A stretch of DNA of 64,000 bases, taken from the NCBI GenBank assembly GCA_014656175.1, contig BNBX01000010.1, positions 124,001 to 188,000 on the forward strand, in the 5' to 3' direction. The stretch's first letter is position 1, and every line of letters starts with the position of its first letter. The notes under the pieces were generated by a model, which was not told the DNA's origin, made no database searches, and saw only the letters and a list, made by a program, of their open reading frames with translations. The DNA is from Streptomyces werraensis. GTDB lineage: Bacteria > Actinomycetota > Actinomycetes > Streptomycetales > Streptomycetaceae. Positions 27,961 to 34,482 of the stretch are shown piece after piece. The position numbers and the translations under genes were made by a program.

Positions 27961-28554
27961 TCAGGCCCGGCCGAGCTCCGCCGCGCCGAAGGACACGTCG
28001 AAGCGGTCGCACCAGATGCTGACGCTGGTGAAACGGGACGGGTCGACATCGTCGGGCACGGCGTAGTTCTGGCTTCCCTTGTTGCCCTTGAGCTTGCCGA
28101 GACTGACGTACTCGCCGTCGTCGAAGACGTGCCAGCCTGCCTGTCCCTCCTTCACCGGCGCGTCGGTCAGCCACACCCGCAGGTCGGGTCCGTTGCTCGT
28201 GTCGAGGTTCTCCAGCCGGACGACGTGCGAGCCGTCGTCCAGCCGCACGAGTTTCACCGTGCCCGAGGTCGCGTGCTCATGGCTGATCAGCTCACCGCGG
28301 GCCAGCGTGCGGGGCCCGGCCGGCGAGGAGGGTGCCCCGGACGGCTCCGACCCGGCGGTCTCCGGACCGGCCGCCTGCTGCTCCCCGGCGGGCCCAGGGG
28401 TCGCCCGGGCCGTGGGCAGGGCCTCCTCCACGGTCTGGTCCTGCCACAGCTTCCACGGCTGGAACCAGTACAGCCCGAAGCCGGCCGCGGCGACCGTCAC
28501 CAGCAGCGCCCCGATGCCCAACGGCCTGCCCAGCAGCTCCCGTACACGCGCCAT
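27961..28554 (-). CDS. DM13 domain membrane protein
   Basis: The 197-residue protein is anchored by one N-terminal membrane helix (about residues 12-32, GIGALLVTVAAAGFGLYWF). A Pro/Ala/Gly linker (about 45-80) follows, and the DM13 domain (about 85-195) faces outward. DM13 features include the SGTVKLVRLDDG start, LENLDTSNGPDLRVWLTD, and a conserved cysteine in SIWCDRFDVSFGAAEL near the C-terminus. DM13 is proposed to be an electron-transfer or redox-sensing module. ATG 28554 is preceded by GAGGAGAGGC. Confidence 0.88.
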   Translation of the reverse strand: MARVRELLGRPLGIGALLVTVAAAGFGLYWFQPWKLWQDQTVEEALPTARATPGPAGEQQAAGPETAGSEPSGAPSSPAGPRTLARGELISHEHATSGTVKLVRLDDGSHVVRLENLDTSNGPDLRVWLTDAPVKEGQAGWHVFDDGEYVSLGKLKGNKGSQNYAVPDDVDPSRFTSVSIWCDRFDVSFGAAELGRA

Positions 28555-28796
28555 GCCCGCCTCTCCTCTTCGCGGTCGTCCTTCGTCACCCCATACAACT
28601 GGCTCAGCGGCCGTTCCTGCACCGGAGGGAGATGACGAAACCCTTACGGCGCGACGCGCGAACGGCCGAGGCAGGTGACCGCTTCATGGGCGCGCCCGCC
28701 ACGCAGCGAGCCGGATGCCGGAACGCGGTCACCCGAGACCCGCGTCATCCGCCCACAACGTCCCCGGACGGAGTGCCCAGCGGGCAGGATGGCCTC

Positions 28797-29168
28797 ATGA
28801 CAAAACCGTCCGTACGGTCAGCCCGGCGTGCCTCCTCCCGTTCAGTGCTGTCCTTGTGGTCACAGGACTCCGTGTTGTCGATCGGTTCAGTGGGATCGGT
28901 GCTGTCGGTGGGGTCCGTCGGTTCGGCCTTGTCAGTGGGTTCGATCGGAAGCGCCCTGTCGGTCGGCTCGATCGGTTCCGCCCTGTCACTGATCTCGACC
29001 GGGTCGTGGCTGAGTACAGGATCGCTGTTCTCCGCACAGTCGCGGTGGTCGGTGCTGTCCTGGCGTTCCTCTCACGGTTTCCTGGCCGCGGGAGCGGTAG
29101 GGGCAGCGACCGGAGGCGCCCTGCTGATGGCCCGGATGCTGCACAAGGCCGATACCGGCACCGGATGA
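28797..29168 (+). CDS. Nonapeptide-repeat membrane protein
   Basis: The 123-residue protein has a basic N-terminus. Four near-perfect tandem nonapeptides of consensus GS(V/I)GS(V/A)LS(V/L) (about residues 31-66) are followed by two degenerate copies. A C-terminal glycine/alanine membrane helix (FLAAGAVGAATGGALLMARML) ends the protein. Every third position is Ser-rich or aliphatic, which suggests a beta-solenoid or filament-like stack. A CAGGAT -10-like box at 28785-28790 lies 6 nt before ATG 28797, so the mRNA may be leaderless. I cannot name a function. Confidence 0.75.
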   Translation: MTKPSVRSARRASSRSVLSLWSQDSVLSIGSVGSVLSVGSVGSALSVGSIGSALSVGSIGSALSLISTGSWLSTGSLFSAQSRWSVLSWRSSHGFLAAGAVGAATGGALLMARMLHKADTGTG

Positions 29169-29333
29169 CCCTGATCAGGTCGAGGGGTCACTTCGCTCGA
29201 CGTTCGGACCGGAACGAGTGCTGGGCGCTGTGATGCGGGGGCGGGCAGGAAGACGGTGCGCGGACAGGGAGGGCCGTTAAAAGTCATGGCGGTTGCTGTA
29301 CTCCGCCGACGAGCACGCTGCTGTACGCACGAC

Positions 29334-29367
29334 AAAGGCCACTTACGGAAGTCCGTAAGTGGCCTCT
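29334..29367 (-). terminator. Copy of a tRNA-Pro terminator beside the left att core
   Basis: GGCCACTTACGGA and TCCGTAAGTGGCC flank a 2-nt centre. The element lies 8 nt beyond the left att core and is almost identical to the terminator of the intact tRNA-Pro at 42536-42569. It is part of a duplication of about 135 bp. Confidence 0.75.
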
Positions 29368-29375
29368 GACCAGCG

Positions 29376-29417
29376 TCGGGGTGGCGGGATTTGAACCCAC
29401 GACCTCTTCGTCCCGAA
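29376..29417 (-). repeat. Left att core (3' half of tRNA-Pro)
   Basis: These 42 bp are identical to positions 30483-30524 and 42578-42619. They comprise the tRNA-Pro 3' part from the anticodon loop to the discriminator base. The 5' half of the tRNA is absent, so this is a displaced integration end, not a functional tRNA. Sequence to its left (from about 29283) also matches the sequence left of the intact tRNA. Confidence 0.9.
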
Positions 29418-29569
29418 GCAACTCGGCGAAGGGCTCAACCTTGGGCTGGGGTGCCTTTCACCTGCTGCGGGAGTCCACACGCGTCCGTGCTCGTCCGCCG
29501 CTGTCCGTCGGCATTGTCATGCAATTAGACACTCACCTGAGGTTGGCGCGGTCCCCGCACGGCCCGCCC

Positions 29570-29860
29570 TCAGGGACCGAGCACCCCCAGCGCGCCGAGT
29601 ATGAGGCAGACGGTACCGAAGAGGAAAAACCCGCCCGCGGCGATCATGGCAGCACCGAGCTTCCCGACGCCGGCACTCCTGCCCTCTTGCGGAACCAGGG
29701 AGCCCAACGTCTTTTGCCAGACGTCGAGATACGCAGGTAGCCGTCCGGTCCGCCGCAGCATCCGCCCGACGCTGATGAGCGCTATGCCAAAGACCAGTGT
29801 GAGCAGGCTCGTCTGGAGCTGGTAGGCCGGTTCGTGCCCGTCCGAAACAGCGATAATCAC
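29570..29860 (-). CDS. Small two-helix membrane protein in the remnant element
   Basis: A GTG at 29860, preceded by GGGGGG, opens a 96-codon frame. It has two hydrophobic helices at about residues 18-34 (LLTLVFGIALISVG) and 66-93 (LGAAMIAAGGFFLFGTVCLILGALGVLG) with a basic loop between them. The longer frame reaching 30274 runs through non-coding-like sequence. It lies within the 1.1-kb segment between two att cores and is its only apparently intact gene. The function is unknown. Confidence 0.6.
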   Translation of the reverse strand: MIIAVSDGHEPAYQLQTSLLTLVFGIALISVGRMLRRTGRLPAYLDVWQKTLGSLVPQEGRSAGVGKLGAAMIAAGGFFLFGTVCLILGALGVLGP

Positions 29861-29938
29861 GGGAGTCCCCCCAGGACATGCCAGACAGCGCCGCTGTCCG
29901 GTGGAAAGAAGCGCCCCATCTTGCCCGACCGCCAGGGG

Positions 29939-30001
29939 CCGCGCCTGCTCGGCTCTGCCTTGGTCGACGGCAGACGGGATGGGAGCTCCCCGCGCACGCC
30001 A
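29939..30001 (+). repeat. Diverged copy of one arm of the large inverted repeat at 38.6 kb
   Basis: About 63 bp here match 38678-38741 with a handful of substitutions, including CTGCTCGGCTCTGCCT and ACGGGATGGGAGC. Weaker similarity continues to a shared CCGCCGGAGGCA near 30058 and 38802. Both copies sit in non-coding parts of the integrated segments. Confidence 0.65.
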
Positions 30002-30193
30002 CAAACGGCCGGCACTCGCGAACGGCTCCCCCCCCCCATCTCGGAGCCTGAGCGCCCCCGCCGGAGGCATGTTGGCCCACGGGCGGCTTCCCTCGCTTCT
30101 GCCCGCATGCACGTAGCGCGCCGCCGGGCGCGGCCAGCCGGGGCGAAGACGGAGGCAGGCCGCGCCGCAGAGGCGGCGCGCGCCCGCGCCGTG

Positions 30194-30385
30194 CGCGGGC
30201 ACTTGAACAGCTTCGTGTCCCTGCTGTCCGACCGTGACGTCCCGCTGGAAGTGATCTCCCGGCTCGTCGGGCACTCCGGGACGGCCGTGACCGAGGAGGT
30301 CTATCGGAAGCAGATCCGGCCCGTGATCCAGACCGGCGCCGTGGTCATGGACGGGATCTTCGGCGCTGATCCACAGCGGCCGTAG
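30194..30385 (+). pseudogene. C-terminal fragment of a tyrosine recombinase (integrase)
   Basis: About 63 codons match the end of a phage-type site-specific recombinase. The segment SFVSLLSDRDVPLEVISRLVGHSG includes the catalytic His of LVGHSG, and EEVYRKQIRPVIQTGA includes the nucleophilic tyrosine. Codons before SFV are low-complexity Arg/Ala, so the N-terminal DNA-binding domain and most of the catalytic domain are missing. It ends about 100 bp before the central att core, the normal position for the integrase of an element using this tRNA. It cannot be active. Confidence 0.85.
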
Positions 30386-30430
30386 ACACGCGGGAAGCGG
30401 TAGTCACGCAGATAGACACGCACACGAAAA

Positions 30431-30470
30431 CAGGTGGGGCACCTAGGAACGTTCCTAGGTGCCCCACCTG
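30431..30470. terminator. 40-bp perfect palindrome beside the central att core
   Basis: Two 20-nt arms (30431-30450 and 30451-30470) are perfectly complementary with no spacer. It lies 12 nt from the central att core on the tRNA 3' side, in the position that the tRNA-Pro terminator occupies at the other two cores, but with an unrelated sequence. It probably served as the element-supplied tRNA terminator and also ends the integrase fragment transcript. Confidence 0.8.
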
Positions 30471-30482
30471 CTGTTATGGCTG

Positions 30483-30524
30483 TCGGGGTGGCGGGATTTG
30501 AACCCACGACCTCTTCGTCCCGAA
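30483..30524 (-). repeat. Central att core (3' half of tRNA-Pro)
   Basis: This is the second perfect 42-bp copy of the tRNA-Pro 3' part. It separates the 1.1-kb remnant (to its left) from the 12.1-kb element (to its right). Sequence diverges from the tRNA exactly at 30525, the presumed edge of the recombined core. Confidence 0.9.
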
Positions 30525-30607
30525 CTCTCGGCGGGGAAGTCATTGAGGTCTGGTGAGCTGGTGGGTGGGCCATCGATGGCCGTTGGCCGCTTGCTGTAGC
30601 CACGGTG

Positions 30608-30630
30608 GTTGCTGTACTTCGCTGCTGTAC
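30608..30630 (+). repeat. Possible integrase arm-type site
   Basis: GTTGCTGTAC and GCTGCTGTAC are arranged as tandem imperfect direct repeats 3 bp apart. The same pair occurs at 36948-36970 (one mismatch) and, with a 14-bp gap, beside the left and right att cores (about 29292 and 42494). Recurrence near att cores suggests recombinase arm binding, which is an inference. Confidence 0.45.
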
Positions 30631-30638
30631 CGCAGCAC

Positions 30639-30992
30639 TCAGCGCAGCTGCTCCGCCTGGTCGCACTCGGTCGCCTTGAAGGTGGGCCAGTACGTGATCT
30701 GCGGCTTGGAGCGCTCGATCATCGCGAGCAGCACCTCTCCGTGCAGGATGCGCACGCAGACCTCTGCCCCATCGAGGACCGCAAGGTTGTCGACCACATA
30801 GAGGTAGTAATTCTCGGGATCCGCCTTGGCGGCCGCGACCTGTCGGTCTTCGAGCGGCAGCGGCTCACTGCGCGCCGAGCGACTGAAGGCCTTGACCTCG
30901 ATCATGCGAGGCGAAAATTCCAGGTCGTACGGGAGGCCCGTGGTGCGGACGTCTATGGGATCGCGGCCGGCGGCTCGCTCCGAGGCCATCAC
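30639..30992 (-). pseudogene. C-terminal DUF3883-domain fragment
   Basis: This 117-codon frame encodes PYDLEFSPRMIEVKAFSRSA, PLPLEDRQVAAAKADPENYYLYVVDN and a terminal QITYWPTFKATE. It matches the DUF3883 (NO VEIN C-terminal, nuclease-like) pattern with the conserved E-x-K strand and the NYYLYVV strand. Family members are usually domains at the end of large ATPase or helicase proteins. Here a stop lies just upstream (31023-31025), and the residues before the GTG at 30992 still look family-like (HHHVMASERAAGRDP). The large N-terminal part is therefore lost, possibly when the element integrated. Confidence 0.65.
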
Positions 30993-31276
30993 ATGGTGAT
31001 GGCAGCCTGTTCCGTCTCCCGGTTACCCACGACAGCCCCCTAGTCAGCCGTCCCATGGTGTCGTGAAGACCCTCAGCTTGGGAAGCGGGGGCGTTTGCGG
31101 TGGCTTTCGACGTTGGACTGCAGGAATGGCTGGACTATCCCTGCGTCGCGCTGGGTCGATTTTCACCGGCACTCTCCGTTGCTCCCCGCCCTATCTAGTG
31201 AGGTTTTGGTGCGGCGGTGCCACAAGCCGCACAGTCAAAAGGAAGGGGTAGCGTGCGAATGATGGCTGGTCGTCAG

Positions 31277-31819
31277 TCAGAACGGCGCGCGTAACCTACG
31301 AACCGCCTTGAAAGACAGTGCGGCGAATACTGCCGCTATCGGCCAGGCGGAGAGCACTGTCCAGAGTGAAGGTTCCAGGCGGCCATCTGTCGAACCGGAC
31401 CATGCAAGTGTAGCGATAGTAAGTAGGGAGACGGTAGATATACCAGGGAAGAGTAGGTAGTATGGGTGCGTTAACCTCGCTGTTTCGCTGGCGGGTTTAT
31501 GTTGGATTAGCCACGACTCCCACCCTAAACCGTCAGGCACCCTCGGACTTAGCTCCGCGTCGATATACTTCGCTATTCCTTCAATCGTGCGAAAAAGAGA
31601 CGCAAGCGTCTCACTGCAAGCATAAGAAATGAATGGGATGACCAAAAGAATCGGCCAGCGAGATCCTCCGGCCAGCGCTACAGAGAAGACAACGCTTACG
31701 GCGGTCATGTGAAGCGCCAGTACTTGATGTTGTAAGTTAATTCTGGTCGTTATTTCGCTCCTGAGCGCAGAGTATTCGGCAAGAGCACCTGCGTATGGAT
31801 CTTGATTGGTCTCAGCCAT
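31277..31819 (-). CDS. Membrane protein with about four helices, lower GC
   Basis: The 180-residue protein has a polar N-terminal helix (YAGALAEYSALRSEITTRINLQ) and hydrophobic segments at about residues 38-52, 58-68, 125-142 and 153-172. The composition is clearly AT-richer than the flanking core genes. It holds at least two TTA codons (the Leu of TRINLQ and of ARLTHP), so translation should depend on the bldA tRNA. ATG 31819 follows GGAG. I do not recognise the family. It is a typical accessory gene of the integrated element. Confidence 0.65.
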   Translation of the reverse strand: MAETNQDPYAGALAEYSALRSEITTRINLQHQVLALHMTAVSVVFSVALAGGSRWPILLVIPFISYACSETLASLFRTIEGIAKYIDAELSPRVPDGLGWESWLIQHKPASETARLTHPYYLLFPGISTVSLLTIATLAWSGSTDGRLEPSLWTVLSAWPIAAVFAALSFKAVRRLRAPF

Positions 31820-32009
31820 CACCACTCCTCAGAGTGTGCCCATGCCTTCATCCCTGCCAGGTGAAGCAAGCTAGCGCGTGGAGGCAGGGCGCGTCAGGAG
31901 CGCACTCGTGCACATCGCACACCGGCAGCTCAGGACGTTGTGCTGACCTTCGACGCAGGGCTGCTGGGCGCCCCGTGAATGTCCGCGGCCCATGCCATGA
32001 TCCGGCCTT

Positions 32010-32540
32010 ATGAGTGATCGTTCACTTCCTCCCGCCTGGCTGGCCTCGTGGACCAGCAGGGTCTCGGAGACTCTGAAGGCAATGACAGACGAGTTCGAGC
32101 GCCGGCACGGCTTTCCCCCAGGAGCCAACGAGGTCCGGCTGGCCGACCAGGCCGACCAGGCCGCGGCTCACACGCTCGCCCAGGTCAGCCTCGTCCCTGC
32201 CGACCTGGTCACCTTCTACGACAGCATCGGCGAGGTCACGCGGACGGACGTCGGCAATGGCTACTTCGTTAGCCCGGCAGTCGATGTCCTTCTGCGATTC
32301 AAGCAGTACGGCACTGTCGATGTCGGCGCGGACCAGAAGGACGGGGGCCTGGTCATCGGCTCGAACGGTGGTGGCCTGTCCTATGTCGTCGGCCTTGGCG
32401 GAGTGATCTACCGGACGCGAACGGCGTCGCTGGACGAACCCGAGCTCGACCAAGTAGCTGATGACCTGTGGCAGTTTCTCGAGCTGCTGGAGCGATCCCT
32501 GACACGGTTCGTCGCCAACGGCGAGCCGGGATGCCTGTAG
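32010..32540 (+). CDS. SMI1/KNR4 (SUKH)-like protein
   Basis: The 176-residue acidic protein shows the SUKH order. An N-terminal helix (FPPGANEVRLADQADQ) is followed by PADLVTFYDSIGEVTRTDVGNGYFV, then GLVIGSNGGGLSYVV, a short VIYRTRTASLDE strand and a C-terminal helix (LDQVADDLWQFLELLE). SUKH proteins are often immunity proteins against polymorphic toxins, but no toxin gene adjoins this one. Alternatively it may be an accessory protein of the downstream ABC-3C operon. ATG 32010 has no clear ribosome site and follows an AT-rich CATGAT box. Confidence 0.6.
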   Translation: MSDRSLPPAWLASWTSRVSETLKAMTDEFERRHGFPPGANEVRLADQADQAAAHTLAQVSLVPADLVTFYDSIGEVTRTDVGNGYFVSPAVDVLLRFKQYGTVDVGADQKDGGLVIGSNGGGLSYVVGLGGVIYRTRTASLDEPELDQVADDLWQFLELLERSLTRFVANGEPGCL

Positions 32541-32889
32541 CTGGTGCCTCAACAGTTCATTGTGTTAGCCGCCGTTAGACACTCACTCGGGACGCGGGCC
32601 ACCTGGAAGGCGCTGCGCTGGTTCACTGGGGAGCCGCTGCCTGCTTCAGATGGCTGTGTCATCAGGGCGCGGGAAACCGTGCTGCCCACGGGTGGCCGAG
32701 CGCGTCGACGTGTGCCTGGACCGTGGCCCGCAGGTTTCCCGCGATTGCCGTGCTGCGCGGTGGACTGTATTTCAGATGCGGTGCGTTCAACTTCTTGATC
32801 AGAGAGTGGCCGCTGGCTAGGCTCTGCCGATACGGTGTGTGACGCTTGGGGAACATCCTGTGGGCAGCCACCGGTGCAGGGGGTGGGTT
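32541..32889 (+). promoter_or_regulatory. Upstream region of the ABC-3C operon
   Basis: No gene is supported in this 349-bp gap. TAGGCT at 32818-32823 is a candidate -10 box for the operon. AGGGGG at 32878-32883 is the ribosome site of the first gene. Confidence 0.4.
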
Positions 32890-33858
32890 GTGCCTGACTC
32901 GATAGTCGTGCCGACGGGTGTCCAGCCAATCAGCTTCGACGTGCACGCAGTCCGCGGGGGAAGCCCCGGCGGAGCCCGCGACGACTTCGAAACGATGATC
33001 GCTCAGCTTGCCGCAGCGACGACCCCAAACGTACGGTCCGTCGCTGCCAACCCGGGCGACTGGGGTATCGACGCTTTCGCCGGAAACCTCGGCGGAGCGA
33101 TCACAGTGTGGCAGTCCAAGTACTTCATGCCGGTGACCACCAAGAGGCACGTACAGCAGGTCGAAGACTCGCTCGACAACGTGCTGAAGGCAGCCGTCAA
33201 GAACGGCCACACCATCGCCAGCTGGATCCTGTGCATCCCCTCCAGCATGGACGGCCCCATGACGGCATGGTGGGACAGGTGGACGAAGGTGAAGGAGAAG
33301 GAACACGGCCTCGTCATCCAGCTCTGGGACGAGACTGCCCTCCGAAAGAAGCTGTTGAGCCCCGAGGGCGACGACGTGCGTCGTGGCTTCTACGAGACGT
33401 ACGCTCAGGCCGCCCCCACGGAGCAGCTTCGGTTGGTGCTCGAAGTCGAGGACGACAAGGCAGCCGCCCTTGGCTCCGCCTTGTTCATTCGGCAGATGAC
33501 CGAGGCTGGCCACGTAGAGCTGGACTCGGCCAAGAGGCAGTTCTTCAATGCCGATCTGGTGGCCCGCGAGATCGCACACAAGGATGTTCCGGCGGAGGTG
33601 GCGGCGCTCAGTTCCGCCGATGCGACGCTCCACGGTCTATGGGAGATGCAGTTCAACGAATGCGCGGCCGAGGACGCGCTACGGCTTCTCCACACCCGTG
33701 TCTGGCGAGACGTACGTAACGAGCACGACAAACTGCCGAAGTCGCTCCGCCTAGAGCTGGTGCACAGCTGGGGGCTGGTTCACCGACTCGTGGACAACCG
33801 CAAGGCGGGCTGGGTTAAACACTGGCGGCAGATCGCCGCCGAGCACTCTGACGGCTGA
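32890..33858 (+). CDS. ABC-3C effector: Mrr-like nuclease with ABC-3C C-terminal domain
   Basis: The 322-residue protein starts at GTG 32890, with AGGGGG 6 nt upstream; GTG 32860 is an alternative. Residues about 28-115 form a PD-(D/E)XK restriction-endonuclease-like domain: Glu34 in the first helix, Asp61 in GDWGIDAF and the QSK triad (Gln75-Lys77) in VWQSKYF. The C-terminal half (about 185-315) with FFNADLVAREIAHK and HGLWEMQFNEC resembles the domain that tethers effectors in ABC-three-component systems. The inferred role is DNA cleavage during a conflict response, controlled by the two downstream proteins. It is the first gene of a compact operon, 40 bp before the next. Confidence 0.78.
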   Translation: MPDSIVVPTGVQPISFDVHAVRGGSPGGARDDFETMIAQLAAATTPNVRSVAANPGDWGIDAFAGNLGGAITVWQSKYFMPVTTKRHVQQVEDSLDNVLKAAVKNGHTIASWILCIPSSMDGPMTAWWDRWTKVKEKEHGLVIQLWDETALRKKLLSPEGDDVRRGFYETYAQAAPTEQLRLVLEVEDDKAAALGSALFIRQMTEAGHVELDSAKRQFFNADLVAREIAHKDVPAEVAALSSADATLHGLWEMQFNECAAEDALRLLHTRVWRDVRNEHDKLPKSLRLELVHSWGLVHRLVDNRKAGWVKHWRQIAAEHSDG

Positions 33859-33898
33859 CCGCCGTCGCTTGTCCTGTCAGAGCTACGAGGAGTTCGCT

Positions 33899-34477
33899 GT
33901 GGAAGCACACCGGCCGGTGATGATGCCAGAGGATGAGGTGACCTTCCGGCTGGCGCAGCTGCTGCTTCTTCTCGACGCTGTCGCCGGACAGGACGCGAAA
34001 GGGGCCAGCCTGGAGCGCATCGGCTACTACGACTTCCTGTCGGCGAATCCCTTCCTCGTCGTCGATTCCGACGGCCGGGAGGGCAATATGCTCAGGCTGG
34101 CGGGGTTCGATCCGCAGGTGCTCTCGTACGCGTCCTCGTCGCAGCGCTTCACCAGTCGACGTGAGCGCATCCAGCACGACCTCGGACTACTCGTGGCTTA
34201 CGGGTGTTGCGAGGTCCACAACCGCAACGGGGCCTTGGCCTATTCGATCAACAACCGCGGTCGGGAACTCGGGGCTCGCTTCACCGCCACCTACGCCGCG
34301 TCGTTCACCACTGCGGCGTCCATCGTGGTGCGTCGCCTCCGCAAGCTCAGCGACAAGGCACTGCGAGAACAGACCGCACGGTGGCTGCGGCCAGATGGAG
34401 ACGGCGGGCCTGGTGCCGCACTCCTCAGCGTGCTAGGACCGGGACCGCAGGAACCTGAAGTGCCCTGGGAGGGGTGA
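33899..34477 (+). CDS. ABC-3C middle component
   Basis: The 192-residue protein starts at GTG 33899, which has GAGGAG 6 nt upstream. It is predicted to be mostly helical and wHTH-like. Its conserved blocks fit the middle-component family: FRLAQLLLLLDAV (17-29), SLERIGYYDFLSANPFLV (37-54), LRLAGFDPQVLSYASSSQRF (65-84) and RRERIQHDLGLLVAYG (87-102). In ABC-3C systems this subunit is proposed to link the ATPase to the effector. It overlaps the ATPase GTG codon by 4 nt. No catalytic residues are visible, as expected. Confidence 0.75.
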   Translation: MEAHRPVMMPEDEVTFRLAQLLLLLDAVAGQDAKGASLERIGYYDFLSANPFLVVDSDGREGNMLRLAGFDPQVLSYASSSQRFTSRRERIQHDLGLLVAYGCCEVHNRNGALAYSINNRGRELGARFTATYAASFTTAASIVVRRLRKLSDKALREQTARWLRPDGDGGPGAALLSVLGPGPQEPEVPWEG

Positions 34478-34482
34478 CCACT

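Noticed and set aside
28878..29010. Short-period repeats that could suggest a CRISPR array
   Set aside because: The 27-bp units are contiguous, have no unique spacers and translate to an in-frame nonapeptide repeat with third-position divergence.
29376..30524. Two extra tRNA-Pro genes at the left and central cores
   Set aside because: Only the 42-nt 3' part is present; sequence diverges at the anticodon loop and no 5' acceptor or D-arm follows.
32010..32540. Immunity gene of a polymorphic toxin locus
   Set aside because: The SUKH-like fold fits, but no toxin, secretion or RHS-type gene lies nearby, so only the family resemblance is reported.
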